Counted from the first letter of the stretch, positions 39,543 through 48,943 are shown. The stretch is 64,000 nucleotides of DNA from Arthrobacter sp. StoSoilA2 (GCF_019977195.1 NZ_AP024643.1:1178001-1242000); one strand, 5' to 3'. The notes: a model not told the origin generated them from the sequence alone. Numbers and translations: made by a program.

Positions 39543-40973
39543 GTGAATATCCCCAACACCGCGGTAGAGGCGCAGCCTTCCGAAACCGCAGTAGCGACGT
39601 CGGAGACCCGCCCCGGCGGTCGTGCTGCAGCCCTGCTGATCACCACGCTGGTTCTCGCCGTATTGTCGTTCCAGCTCAATGCCAGCATGATCACCCCGGC
39701 ACTCCCGCACATCGGTTCCTTCTTTGGTGAAACGCCCGAGGCGGTGGCGCAGGTACAGTCCATGTTCTTCCTTGCGGGCGCCATCTCCGGACCCGTGATT
39801 GGACGCTGGAGCGATTTCATCGGCCGCCGCACCGCACTGCTCTTGGTCCTGGCCATCATGGGCGCTGGAACTGTGCTGTGCATCTTCGCCCCGAACCTGC
39901 CGCTGTTGGTCACAGGTCGCTTCATGCAGGGTGTCTCGAGTGCCATCTTCGCGCTCTCCTACATCGTGCTCAATGAATACCTGCCTGCCCGACTCTTCGG
40001 CACGTCCATCGGCATCATCGCTGCCATCAACGGCGGTGTGGGCGGTGTTGATGGCTACTTCGGTGGACTGATGGCTGAAACGCTTGGCTTCCAGTCGATC
40101 TTCGTTGCCGTGCTCGCCCTGGCCGCGATCGCCGTCGTATGCGTCATCAAAGTAGTCCCGGGCGGGAAGTCCGCTGTGGCTCCGGGGCGGATGGACTGGT
40201 GGGGTGCAGGTTCCCTGTCTGTGTTCCTCGTGTTCATCACGTACTTCGTCTCTACAGGTTCTTCGGCCGGTTGGACCTCCCCTGCCGCGCTTGGCCTGCT
40301 CGCTGGTAGCATCGCGTCCTTCACCGCATTCTGGCTCATCGAGAAGAAGCGCTCCACGCCTCTGGTCGCAGTCCACCACCTCCGTTCGCGCCAGGTATGG
40401 CCGGTCATCGCCACCACTGTGCTGACGCTCGCTGGCATCTTCGCGATCATCAACTTCACCGTGGTCCTTCTCAGCCAGGACAAGGACAACGGCTTCGGTT
40501 TGTCGGCCTCGGTGGCAGCATTGCTGTTCCTGACTCCGGCAGCCCTGATCGGCGTGTTCGCGGCCCCGCTCGCCGGCTGGATTGCCGACCGCCGCGGCTG
40601 GATCAAGACGGTCCGCGTCGGTACAGCCACCAGCCTGGCCTGCGCCATCGCGGCAGCCCTTTTCGCCGACAACCAAGTAGCCGTCCTCATCGCCATTGCA
40701 GCCTTGGGCATCTTCTACAACGGCTTCTTCCTCACTGCGATCAACGGACTATCCGTCCTGCTCTCGCCCAAGGAGGCACCGGCAGCACTGCCGGGAATCA
40801 ACGGCGCCTCCTTCGGCATCGGGGCGAGCCTCGGCGTCGTGGTTGTTGCCCCGTTCGCTGGTCAGGGCACCGCAGCCGGGTACTCGGCGGCGCTCTGGAT
40901 CTCGGTATCCATCACCGTCCTCGCCTTCCTTGTCAGCCTGTTCATCACGGCACCCAAGGGCGAAAAGATCTAA
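39543..40973 (+). CDS. MFS transporter, probable nucleoside uptake
   Basis: 476 aa with about 12-14 transmembrane helices. Motif A GRWSDFIGRRTALL and the N-terminal NASMITPALPHIGSFFG are typical of MFS drug/solute antiporters. GTG 39543 has AAGGAG 6 nt upstream; an ATG at 39541 would be followed immediately by a stop. The frame upstream of 39543 is noise. Co-directional with the nucleoside hydrolase, so nucleoside import is the simplest role; efflux of a nucleoside analogue cannot be excluded. Confidence 0.8.
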   Translation: MNIPNTAVEAQPSETAVATSETRPGGRAAALLITTLVLAVLSFQLNASMITPALPHIGSFFGETPEAVAQVQSMFFLAGAISGPVIGRWSDFIGRRTALLLVLAIMGAGTVLCIFAPNLPLLVTGRFMQGVSSAIFALSYIVLNEYLPARLFGTSIGIIAAINGGVGGVDGYFGGLMAETLGFQSIFVAVLALAAIAVVCVIKVVPGGKSAVAPGRMDWWGAGSLSVFLVFITYFVSTGSSAGWTSPAALGLLAGSIASFTAFWLIEKKRSTPLVAVHHLRSRQVWPVIATTVLTLAGIFAIINFTVVLLSQDKDNGFGLSASVAALLFLTPAALIGVFAAPLAGWIADRRGWIKTVRVGTATSLACAIAAALFADNQVAVLIAIAALGIFYNGFFLTAINGLSVLLSPKEAPAALPGINGASFGIGASLGVVVVAPFAGQGTAAGYSAALWISVSITVLAFLVSLFITAPKGEKI

Positions 40974-41067
40974 CGCCCGACGGCGGCACGCGGCACCGCG
41001 CGTTCGCCCCGTTCCTCTTCACACGCCCCTCTTCACAACAGCCCGCATCATCCTGAAACGAGAGACC

Positions 41068-42066
41068 ATGATCCAGACCACCGCAGCTCCCTTCTACCTC
41101 GACTGCGATACGGGAATCGACGACGCCCTCGCCCTCGCCTACCTGCTCGCAACCCCGCGGGCGGAACTCGTTGGCATCGGCACTGTGAGCGGCAATATCA
41201 GCGCCGCCGGTGGTGCCCGGAACACCCTGGACCTGCTGAAACTGGCCGGGCATCCGGACATCCCCGTGGCGATCGGTGCGCATGATCCGCAGGTCGGCAG
41301 CTTCCACGGCGGTGCACCGCATGTCCATGGCGATAACGGCATCGGCGGGGTGGAGCTTGCTCCGTCGGATCGTGAGCCCGTTGAGGCGACGGCTGCTGAA
41401 CTGCTGGTGCAGCTGGCACACAAGCATGCCGGGGAGCTGCGTATCGTGGCGATCGGTCCGCTGACCAACATCGCCGAAGCACTCCGGCTGGAGCCGAAGC
41501 TGCCGGAGCTCATCGCTGAAATTACCATCATGGGCGGCGCGGCCTTGGCCCCGGGAAACATCACTCCCGTTGCTGAAGCCAACATCGCCAACGACCCCGA
41601 GGCCGCGGCGGAAGTATTTACCGCAGAGTGGAACGTGACCCTTGTTCCGCTGGACGTCACCATGACCAACGTCCTGGAGGAAACCCACCGCCAGGAGCTG
41701 CTGGCATCCGAGCACCCCGTTTCGAAGGCACTGGGCGAAATGCTTGGCTACTACTTCGGCTTCTATGTGGACATCTTCGGGCGGGCTTGCTCAGCGATGC
41801 ACGATCCCCTGGCCGCTGCCATTGCCGTCAGGGGAGTGGAGTTGACGGTGGCGCCGACCGTTCGCGTGGAGGTCGACACAACAAACGGTCCCAGCCGCGG
41901 ACAGACCGTGTGCGACCTCCGTGGACAGTACCTCGGGTTCCCCGACCAGCGTGGTGCGCGTTGCCGCGTGGTGCTGGAAATTGGCGAAGACTTCGCCCCG
42001 CACCTGCTGGGCACCATGCAGGCAGCCTGGCTCTCCGAAGAGGAGCTCACCGCTCCCGTCGCCTAA
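41068..42066 (+). CDS. Inosine/uridine-preferring nucleoside hydrolase
   Basis: 332 aa. The family calcium-binding motif DCDTGIDDALAL begins at residue 12, with GNISAAGGARNTLDLL, NPD-like IANDPEAA and HDPLAAA completing the active site. It hydrolyses ribonucleosides to base and ribose, feeding the adjacent ribokinase. ATG 41068 chosen over the long frame. Ends before a palindromic terminator. Confidence 0.9.
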   Translation: MIQTTAAPFYLDCDTGIDDALALAYLLATPRAELVGIGTVSGNISAAGGARNTLDLLKLAGHPDIPVAIGAHDPQVGSFHGGAPHVHGDNGIGGVELAPSDREPVEATAAELLVQLAHKHAGELRIVAIGPLTNIAEALRLEPKLPELIAEITIMGGAALAPGNITPVAEANIANDPEAAAEVFTAEWNVTLVPLDVTMTNVLEETHRQELLASEHPVSKALGEMLGYYFGFYVDIFGRACSAMHDPLAAAIAVRGVELTVAPTVRVEVDTTNGPSRGQTVCDLRGQYLGFPDQRGARCRVVLEIGEDFAPHLLGTMQAAWLSEEELTAPVA

Positions 42067-42091
42067 CTGGCGGGAGGCAACAAGTAGCAAC

Positions 42092-42120
42092 GACGACGGC
42101 GGGAAGGTCCCGCCGTCGTC
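42092..42120. terminator. Hairpin after the nucleoside hydrolase (family 2 stem)
   Basis: GACGACGGCGGGA pairs exactly with 42108-42120 around a 3-nt loop. It sits between convergent genes, so probably ends both transcripts. Second nearby palindrome GTTTAA...TTAAAC at 42124-42149 is weaker. Confidence 0.7.
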
Positions 42121-42153
42121 GGGGTTTAAGCCGTTCCCATGGTTTAAACGTGC

Positions 42154-42927
42154 CTAGGCGTACATGAGCGAGCCGGGCGTTGTCAGTGTTTCGCCTGTTT
42201 CGAGCCACGTCTTGAGCCCGGAGAGGATCATGGGCCAGCCGCCGTAAAGCTGCTCGTTGGCGCCTTCGCGGAGTTGATCGTGCGTAACGGTGAGGTGGCA
42301 GGAATCGCCCACGGGTTCGATTTCCCAGGTGATCCGCGACGTTCCTTCCGCTTTGACGTCCTCGCCCCACAACGCTTGCATCGTCTGGACCAGCCGCCGC
42401 GGGGGATCGACCTCGATGTTCTCGCCTTCGCCCAGGGGCTCCTCCGCTTTGACGTTCCGCATTTCGAACCGGCCGCCGGGAGTCCAGTCCGCCGTGAACG
42501 TGTTCCCGAACTGGTACTTGCTGCGGATTTCGCTGTTGGTGATGGCTTCCCAGAGCCGTTCCGGAGTGGTCTTGATGTAAATCTCGAAGATCTTCTCCAT
42601 GGGACTTTCCAATCTGGATTTGAGGTCGCTGAGTGCAGCGGCCCATGGTTCTGCGTATTTGCTCACCCAGCGGTCGTGGATGAGCCTGATGGGGACGGGG
42701 TTCAGGAAATGCAGCTTTTCACGTCCTCGGCGGCGCGTGACCACCAGTCCGGCATCCTCCAACAGTTTGAGGTGCTTGGCGATGCCGAAGCGGGTCATCT
42801 CGAACCGGGCTCCGAGTGCGGAGGCGGATTGCCCGTCCTCCCGGAAGAGTTCGTCGAGCAGTTCCCGCCGGGTGGGGTCTGCCAGCGCCTTGAACACGGC
42901 GTCCATGGGTTCAGAATAGGTGACCAT
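42154..42927 (-). CDS. ArsR-type HTH fused to SRPBCC (AHSA1) domain
   Basis: 257 aa. Residues 1-90 form an ArsR winged helix (ALADPTRRELLDELFREDGQ, RFGIAKHLKLLEDAGLV). Residues about 110-250 are an AHSA1-type SRPBCC pocket (IYIKTTPERLWEAITNSE, FTADWTPGGRFEMR, WEIEP). In many genomes these are two adjacent genes; here they are one protein, so ligand binding could be read directly by the repressor. ATG 42927 at the end of the divergent region toward PfkB. Confidence 0.85.
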   Translation of the reverse strand: MVTYSEPMDAVFKALADPTRRELLDELFREDGQSASALGARFEMTRFGIAKHLKLLEDAGLVVTRRRGREKLHFLNPVPIRLIHDRWVSKYAEPWAAALSDLKSRLESPMEKIFEIYIKTTPERLWEAITNSEIRSKYQFGNTFTADWTPGGRFEMRNVKAEEPLGEGENIEVDPPRRLVQTMQALWGEDVKAEGTSRITWEIEPVGDSCHLTVTHDQLREGANEQLYGGWPMILSGLKTWLETGETLTTPGSLMYA

Positions 42928-43004
42928 TTAGTCACGTGTCAACGGTTTTGGACTTGCCGTCTAGTTTCCGCGGACAGGGTCCTGGACCGTGCTTGGATAG
43001 TCGC

Positions 43005-43859
43005 ATGCCTGCTACTCCGAGCGTTGCCGTCTGCGGCCCGGCGTCGTGGAACCAGCTCATCCTCCTGGACCACCTTCCCGAGCCCGTCCCGCACATGCAG
43101 TTCGCGCGACGCGCCTGGGAGACGGTCGGCGGAACATCGGCGGGGAAAGCGGTGCACCTTGCGGACCTGGGCATCGGCGTACGGTTGTGCTCCCCACTTG
43201 GAGCGGACGACGACGGCGGGCGGGTCCTCCGCGCACTCACCAACGCCGGGGTCACTGTAGAAAAGATTGCCTCCGAGCGGACTGAGCGCCACGTCAACCT
43301 CATGACCGACGACGGCAGCCGGGTATCGCTCTACGTCTCGGTGCCTTCCACCCCCGCCGAGGAGGATCTCGCGACAGCGGCCGCCGCGGTGGCTGCAGCT
43401 AATCTTGCCGTTATTGACCTCAGTGAATTTGGGGTGCTGCTGCTGGAGCGCGAAGAGGTTCACCAGACGCCTTTATGGGTGGACCTTCATGATTACGACG
43501 GAACCTCGACGTTCCATGAGCCGTTCCTGAGTGCGGCCGGTGTGGTGTTCATGAATGACGACAGGACAGATGATCCCTGGGCGCTGATGCATTCCTGCCT
43601 TGCGCGCGGGCCCCGGTTGGCAGTGTGTACTCTCGGTGCGGAAGGTGCTGTCGCCTTGGAAGCTGACGGTACTCAACATGAGATTCCAGCCGTTCCCGCG
43701 AACGTGGTGGATACCAACGGCGCCGGCGATGCGTTCATGGCCGGCTTCCTTGCTGCGACCCTGCGGGGCGCACCGGTTTTTGATGCCCTCGAGGCGGGGG
43801 CGGTTCAAGCCCGCGTCGCGATTGAGAGTGAGCATCTGCATCCGGTGCTGGGGCGTTGA
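43005..43859 (+). CDS. PfkB-family carbohydrate kinase
   Basis: 284 aa from ATG 43005 (MPATPSVAVCG). The C-terminal active-site loop DTNGAGDAFMAGFLAAT and N-terminal GGTSAGKAVHLADLG are diagnostic. Distances are those of small ribokinase-like enzymes. Sugar or nucleoside substrate cannot be told. Upstream frame to 42936 lacks a ribosome site. Confidence 0.8.
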   Translation: MPATPSVAVCGPASWNQLILLDHLPEPVPHMQFARRAWETVGGTSAGKAVHLADLGIGVRLCSPLGADDDGGRVLRALTNAGVTVEKIASERTERHVNLMTDDGSRVSLYVSVPSTPAEEDLATAAAAVAAANLAVIDLSEFGVLLLEREEVHQTPLWVDLHDYDGTSTFHEPFLSAAGVVFMNDDRTDDPWALMHSCLARGPRLAVCTLGAEGAVALEADGTQHEIPAVPANVVDTNGAGDAFMAGFLAATLRGAPVFDALEAGAVQARVAIESEHLHPVLGR

Positions 43860-43930
43860 GCACTGGGTAGGGCTGGTTTCAAGTCCGATAGTTTCTGAAT
43901 TTCATCGGAAACAAAACTAGGTATCGGTTT

Positions 43931-43993
43931 CTACGTGCGCGCCATCACGGCCTCGTAGAGGTTTGAAAGTCCGAGTTTCCTCAATTCTTGGCT
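43931..43993 (-). pseudogene. Possible remnant of a LuxR-type regulator C-terminus
   Basis: A minus-strand frame ending at the TAG 43931-43933 reads QELRKLGLSNLYEAVMART, which resembles the end of a LuxR/NarL HTH. It is only about 20 aa before the similarity fades and a TGA is reached further upstream. It lies in an AT-rich 280-bp gap (43860-44139), otherwise without genes. A chance match is possible. Confidence 0.25.
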
Positions 43994-44139
43994 GCAACAA
44001 CAGCTAATAATTACGCTCCAGTTTCAGTTAGTGGACTGTTGTTGTTGCGTAAAGATATTGAATGCTGCCTATTCGATTGTCATGAACTTGAGCTCAACAA
44101 AGTTCAGGAGCACACGACCTCTACTTCTTTGAGGCTCTC

Positions 44140-46257
44140 TTATGTTCTGAGGGGTGTGTGGTGGTGGTTGCGTCGTGGTGTTTGGTGGGGGTCGATGTGT
44201 GGGGGTGGGGTGAACCAAGGCACGCCGGTGGTGGTGATGGTCCATTGTTCTTTGTGGATGAGGTGGTGGTGGTGGCTGCAGAGCAAGGTGGCGTTCTCGG
44301 TGGAGGTGGGGCCGCCGTGTGACCAGTAGGTGATGTGGTGGGCTTCGCACCAGGGGGCGGGCATGGTGCAGTCGGGGAACGCGCAGCCTTGGTCCCGGGC
44401 GGTGATGGCTCTGCGGATGTGGGGCGGGAAGATCCGAGTGGTGCGGCCGATGTCCAGGACGCGGGAGTCGGTTCCGAGCAGGACGGGGAGGATGTCGGCG
44501 TCGCAGGCGATTTTGCGGATGGTGTTGGGGTGGATCGGGCCGGCGAAGGTGGCGGAGCCGGAGCTGAGCCGGGGGTGTTGCGGGCCGGGTTGATTCGTGG
44601 GGGTGCCGGTTGGGTGGGGCGGGGTGTTGGTTGCACGGGTTGGGGTGTTGGTTGCGCGGTTGGGGGTGTTGGCTGTGTTCCTGAGTTCCTGGAGGAGGTC
44701 GTGGTGGTTGATGGTGACCATGACCTGGGGGCGGAGTCCGCCGTTGGCGGGCAGTTTCCCGGTGGTCAGGGCCACACCGCAGGCAACGACGAGGCCGTCG
44801 AGGAGTTTCTGTGCCCGGGAACGGCGGTCAAGGTCCGGGCTGGCTGGTTCGTTCCCGCTGGCTTTGTTCCCGCCGTCACTGCCCTGGGCGGATCCTGATG
44901 CTTCGCCGTCATCCTTCCCACCGCCGCTCCAGTGAACGCTCTCGTCGCCTTCGATGGTGGCTGCCTTGGTTCCGGCGGCCTCGCTGTGCCCGGCTGCGTT
45001 GGTTCCGGTGGTGTCGCTGTTTCCGGTGGTGAGTCGGGGGTTGGTGGCGGTGTTCATGGCGGTGGTGAGTGTTTCGTATTGTTCGGTGGTGGCGAAGATT
45101 TCCAGGTGGTGCAGTCCGTGGCGGGGTTTGCGGATGAAGGTGCCTTGGAGTTGGCGGAGGATTTCTTCGCTGGGTTCCGGGCCGTCCTGGTCGATCAGGT
45201 CGTTCCAGCGTTTGGCCATTTTCAGGACGAAGTCGGGGTCGGACCCGGCGGCGGTGCGGGTGAGGGCGTGTTCCATTCCGGTGAGGGTTTCTTCGTCGGT
45301 GAGGAGCCGTACTTTGTCCAGGGCGGCGGTGATGATGCTCGCAGACCGGGTGGGTATTTGTGTGGATTCGAGCGCCTCAGCCAGGATTTCGCGGCGGGGC
45401 GGGATGTGTTGCCCGGCGATTCCGGTCCGGGGGAGTGCCTGGGCTGCGAGGGCGAGCCGGCGCCGGGCTTCGCTGATGCCGATCCTCAGGCGGACGCGCA
45501 GGAATTCCGCGGCGTTGCGGTAGCCATCATCGGCCACCGCAGCAGCACCGGACCCAGCAGCAGTATTGAACCCGGTAGTAGCGGACCCAGTAGCAGTATC
45601 GGACCCTGAAACGGTGGCGGTGGCGGGGTTTGGTCCTGCTGCCGGGGCCGGGACCGCAGGGTCTGTGGGTACGGGGTTGGTCCAGCCTGTCTGCCATCCA
45701 GTGCCGGCCGCGGAGGAGGGCCGTGCCTGCTGGGCTTGGGTGCGGGTCCGTTCCACGGCGTGCGCCGCGATGACCTGCAGGTATTCCACGGTGCGGGCGA
45801 TCTCCTCCACCCGCCCGGCGAACCCCGCGGCTTCGGCAAACCCGAACCCCGGGGCACCGGCCACGGAGACGGAACGCAGACTTTCCAAGGCCCCAACGCT
45901 GTCCGCCAGCGCATCCCCAAGTCCGAGCGCATCCCCAAGTCCCAGCGCACCCTGATGTCTTAGCGGACTCCCAAGTCCCAAGGAACCGCCCAGTCCTGGG
46001 GAAACCGGGCTGACTTCAGGATCGACCCTAATTTCAGGGTCGACCTCAGAGGTGGTGGTGAAGGATTTCGGTTCAATGCCGCGAAGCAGCGCCATGGCCC
46101 TGAGCTTCTCCGAATCGGTGACTGCCGCCGTCGGGCTTTCACAACAGTCCTGCCCGTGGGCAGGACCGGAGTGGCTTCCGAGGGGAACGCGTCGGGGGCG
46201 CAATGCGGCGCCAGTCAGAGCTACCCGACGCGCCAGAATGTCCCCAATGCTTCCCAT
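44140..46257 (-). CDS. DUF222/13E12-type protein with HNH endonuclease domain
   Basis: 705 aa. A leader of low-complexity Gly/Leu repeats (LGLGDALGLGDALAD), a DUF222 helical domain (about 150-480, with ISEARRRLALAAQALP and LLTDEETLTGMEHAL), a Thr/Pro/Asn-rich linker (NTPNRATNTPTRATNTPP), and a C-terminal HNH nuclease (about 625-672: GCAFPDCTMPAPWCEAHH, ENATLLCSHHHHLIH). Multi-copy in this group of bacteria and usually linked with mobile or repeated DNA. Role unproven. Confidence 0.85.
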   Translation of the reverse strand: MGSIGDILARRVALTGAALRPRRVPLGSHSGPAHGQDCCESPTAAVTDSEKLRAMALLRGIEPKSFTTTSEVDPEIRVDPEVSPVSPGLGGSLGLGSPLRHQGALGLGDALGLGDALADSVGALESLRSVSVAGAPGFGFAEAAGFAGRVEEIARTVEYLQVIAAHAVERTRTQAQQARPSSAAGTGWQTGWTNPVPTDPAVPAPAAGPNPATATVSGSDTATGSATTGFNTAAGSGAAAVADDGYRNAAEFLRVRLRIGISEARRRLALAAQALPRTGIAGQHIPPRREILAEALESTQIPTRSASIITAALDKVRLLTDEETLTGMEHALTRTAAGSDPDFVLKMAKRWNDLIDQDGPEPSEEILRQLQGTFIRKPRHGLHHLEIFATTEQYETLTTAMNTATNPRLTTGNSDTTGTNAAGHSEAAGTKAATIEGDESVHWSGGGKDDGEASGSAQGSDGGNKASGNEPASPDLDRRSRAQKLLDGLVVACGVALTTGKLPANGGLRPQVMVTINHHDLLQELRNTANTPNRATNTPTRATNTPPHPTGTPTNQPGPQHPRLSSGSATFAGPIHPNTIRKIACDADILPVLLGTDSRVLDIGRTTRIFPPHIRRAITARDQGCAFPDCTMPAPWCEAHHITYWSHGGPTSTENATLLCSHHHHLIHKEQWTITTTGVPWFTPPPHIDPHQTPRRNHHHTPLRT

Positions 46258-46278
46258 GAATAAACCCTCTCACCAGGC

Positions 46279-46830
46279 TCAGACATTATTAGCTCCCTTC
46301 CATGCGGAACCAGGAAACGCGGGAAATAGCGGCTGTTTGCTAGTGACTTGCTCCCGCAGAATGTCCGCGTGGCCGCAGTGCTGTGCGAGCTCGCGGAGCA
46401 TGTGCAGATACACCCAGCGGAGGGGGAGTGGACCGCGCCGGTTGCCACGCACCAAGTCGTCGAGCGCCAAGGCCGCAGCCCGCCGTCGTGATTCTTCGCA
46501 GGCCTCCTGATACGCACGCTGAACGCTTGCGATCGTGTCGGTGTCCTGGAGAATGAACGACTCGTCAGGTGTGGCGGGGATGCCTATTTCGGTGCGCGAG
46601 CGGCACGTGATGGCCTCGTCAAACCAGACCTTCTCCACGAAGGTCGCGTGCTTCACCAAGCCCAGAAGAGTCGTGCGCGACGGCACCAGCCGTCGTCGTG
46701 CTTGTTCTTCCGTGAGTCCATCGAGGCTTTCGTTGAGGGCCCTACGGTGCTCATCAAGGAACGCATCGAATTGGACCCGGGCGTCGTGGTTGATGACGTC
46801 GTCAGCGAAGGTCGGCGGGAAGGCGCTCAT
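46279..46830 (-). CDS. DinB-family metal-dependent protein
   Basis: 183 aa four-helix DinB/YfiT-like protein. The three metal-binding His sites fit: LVKHATFVEKVWF, and HMLRELAQHCGHADILRE. Members use thiols such as mycothiol or bacillithiol. ATG 46830 makes an ATGA overlap with the VOC gene, so they are translated together. Confidence 0.8.
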   Translation of the reverse strand: MSAFPPTFADDVINHDARVQFDAFLDEHRRALNESLDGLTEEQARRRLVPSRTTLLGLVKHATFVEKVWFDEAITCRSRTEIGIPATPDESFILQDTDTIASVQRAYQEACEESRRRAAALALDDLVRGNRRGPLPLRWVYLHMLRELAQHCGHADILREQVTSKQPLFPAFPGSAWKGANNV

Positions 46831-47258
46831 CCGAAAACCACCGTGCCGTCGTCGTCGATTCTCCAGCCCGGGTTGTGCGCGATCTCCCAGATAATGCCGT
46901 TCGGATCCTTGACGTGGCCGTGGAAAATGCCCCCGAAAGCGCTGGACTGGGCAGGCTTCAGCACGGTTGCGCCGGCAGATACAAGTTGCTCGATGGTGCT
47001 GGAAACTTCGGCTGCGGAGTCGACATTGTGCGAGAGCGTTACGCCGCTGACACCGTCGTGTTGGGCGCTGCCGGCCAGGTCCTGGTCGAACTTTTCCGCA
47101 TCGAATAACCCGAGCACCAACCCCGACCCAACCTGGAAGTAGATAATCTCTCCGGGCACGTCCATGAGCGGATCCCAACCGAGCCCATCCTTGTAGAACG
47201 AACGGGCACGGTCGAGATCCGCTGTGGCAAACGTGATGAAGTGCAGTCGCTGGTCCAT
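46827..47258 (-). CDS. VOC/glyoxalase-like protein
   Basis: 143 aa single VOC module with LHFITFATADLDRARSFYKDGLGW at the start and the closing VKDPNGIIWEIAHNP. First gene of a two-gene unit with DinB. Metal ligands Glu and His plausible; substrate unknown. Confidence 0.8.
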   Translation of the reverse strand: MDQRLHFITFATADLDRARSFYKDGLGWDPLMDVPGEIIYFQVGSGLVLGLFDAEKFDQDLAGSAQHDGVSGVTLSHNVDSAAEVSSTIEQLVSAGATVLKPAQSSAFGGIFHGHVKDPNGIIWEIAHNPGWRIDDDGTVVFG

Positions 47259-47293
47259 ACGGCCATGCTAGCGACAGGGTACGACGGCGGGAC

Positions 47294-48061
47294 TTAGCTC
47301 AGGTGCTGACGGGCGCCGTTGAGGTGGGAAGCCGGCGCCGCGAAGAGCGCAGAGACGTGGTCGCCAAGCTCGTTGACGTGGGTGTAGCCCGGAAACTTGC
47401 GGTGCGGAGCGGCTGCCTTCATGGCATCGTCAAGCAGCGCCTTGACCACGAAGACCACTGCGGCCGACGTCTGTTCCCTGGGTTCAGTCTTGTGGCCGGA
47501 CTGGGCTGCGTCGAAGCCGTCTGCGACACCGAGAACCCATGCTTCGGAGGCGGCCTTAATTGCGGCATAGCTGGCGCCAGACGCTGTGGGCTTTGCCGCA
47601 GCGACAGCCGAAACAATGGCCAGGCGTCCACGCGGCGATGCTTCCAGATCGGAGTAGAACGCGCGCGAGGTGTTGCGGAGGGTCGTCATGATGCTGGTGT
47701 GCAGGACGTCCCAGTCCTCGTCCTTCTGGCCAACGATTCCTTCGCCGCCACGCCATCCGCCCACAAGGTGGATAAGGCCATCCACTGATCCGAACTCGGT
47801 CCTGACGGAACCTGCCAGGGCCTCTACCGATTCGGGGTCCGAAAGGTTGCAGGTGTACGGCACCACGCCGTCGTGGAAGGCAGCGAGTGCTTCAAGACGG
47901 GCAGCGTCGAGATCCACGGCGGCCACACGGGCTCCAGCAGCAACCAGCGAGCCGACCACGGCTTGACCCGCGGCACTGGTGGATCCCGCAACGACGACGT
48001 TGAGGGGCTGAGTGGATGGGGTGCCGGATGCCACGTCGTTGTGGTCATTCGTGATTGGCAA
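47294..48061 (-). CDS. Short-chain dehydrogenase/reductase
   Basis: 255 aa. The nucleotide loop is altered: VVVAGSTSAAGQAVVGSL (G-x-T-x-A-x-G) in place of TGxxxGIG. Catalytic S in IVSAVAA and SYAAIK with Tyr/Lys are kept; NAG is replaced by HLVGG. TTG start at 48061 has GGAAGGA about 6 nt upstream; the frame to 48076 begins with another TTG. A divergent SDR whose cofactor binding may be weaker. Confidence 0.7.
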   Translation of the reverse strand: MPITNDHNDVASGTPSTQPLNVVVAGSTSAAGQAVVGSLVAAGARVAAVDLDAARLEALAAFHDGVVPYTCNLSDPESVEALAGSVRTEFGSVDGLIHLVGGWRGGEGIVGQKDEDWDVLHTSIMTTLRNTSRAFYSDLEASPRGRLAIVSAVAAAKPTASGASYAAIKAASEAWVLGVADGFDAAQSGHKTEPREQTSAAVVFVVKALLDDAMKAAAPHRKFPGYTHVNELGDHVSALFAAPASHLNGARQHLS

Positions 48062-48223
48062 TGTGTGTCCTTCCAAAGGAAAAAGTGGTCAGAAGGAGCC
48101 TACCGAGTGATGAAGCTGACTTATCAATAAACGGCCTGAGCATAAGAATCTCTCATGCTCGCGCAGCTGTGACTCTGTCTGAGAGCACGGACGAGGTTGG
48201 CTCGGAAGTGGGAGGATGAATCT

Positions 48224-48913
48224 GTGGAACCCCTCTTCGACTTCCTTGGCAGTTACTGGTGGCTCATTTTCCCTATCGGCGGGATGGCCGGCGGGTGGGC
48301 AAGGTCATGGTCCAAAGCCAGCGAAGAGCGCCATCGCCGTAAGGTGGAGTTGTACAAGCTGAAGAACCAGCTTGCGGTGCACGAGCAAGCCAACCAGGCC
48401 GAGGTTGTCTCGTTGATGGCAACTCACGATGCCGTGAACCATAAATGGCTGGACTACGAGCTGGACGTTGGGAAGCTCATCGACTATCCGCTGATGACTG
48501 ACGTCCGCGAACCTCTGACTGTCGCATTTCTCCGCGCCAAAAAGGAGGCGGACGGACTAGGTCCGGCCGCAGCACAGGACATAACGACGCCGGCCCGGCT
48601 GGCTGAGTATCGGGCCGCCGTCCACAGCTTCGAACTCGCTTTCGATGTGGCCGAACGCGAAGCCAGGCGCATCAAGGACAGCAACTTCACTGGCCCGGAA
48701 CGTCAAAGACTGGCAACGGCGCGGAAGCTGCTGCGTATTGCAGAAGACTCCGCAGCTACCCCGGCAGAACGTCAAACGGCGTACAAGCGTGCGCGCAAGG
48801 AACTCGATGGCCTGATCGTCCTTCCGGAGGCGACCGTTGCTGCCCTCGAAGGCAGAATCGCTGGAATGCTCGGTGCGCGGCAAGACCCTGACACGGACGC
48901 ACGGATCGCTTGA
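48224..48913 (+). CDS. Membrane-anchored coiled-coil protein, hypothetical
   Basis: 229 aa from GTG 48224, preceded by GGGAGG; TTG 48197 is upstream of that site. N-terminal hydrophobic segment (FLGSYWWLIFPIGGMAGGWARSW) followed by a long helical part rich in Lys/Glu/Ala with probable coiled coils. No family recognised. It directly precedes the LacI remnant. Confidence 0.6.
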   Translation: MEPLFDFLGSYWWLIFPIGGMAGGWARSWSKASEERHRRKVELYKLKNQLAVHEQANQAEVVSLMATHDAVNHKWLDYELDVGKLIDYPLMTDVREPLTVAFLRAKKEADGLGPAAAQDITTPARLAEYRAAVHSFELAFDVAEREARRIKDSNFTGPERQRLATARKLLRIAEDSAATPAERQTAYKRARKELDGLIVLPEATVAALEGRIAGMLGARQDPDTDARIA

Positions 48914-48943
48914 CGCGGACAGCCCGCGGCTTCCCGATCTTCT

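Noticed and set aside
44140..46257. Treating the DUF222/HNH protein as an intron- or phage-associated homing nuclease
   Set aside because: No intron or phage signals flank it; this is the common standalone chromosomal type.
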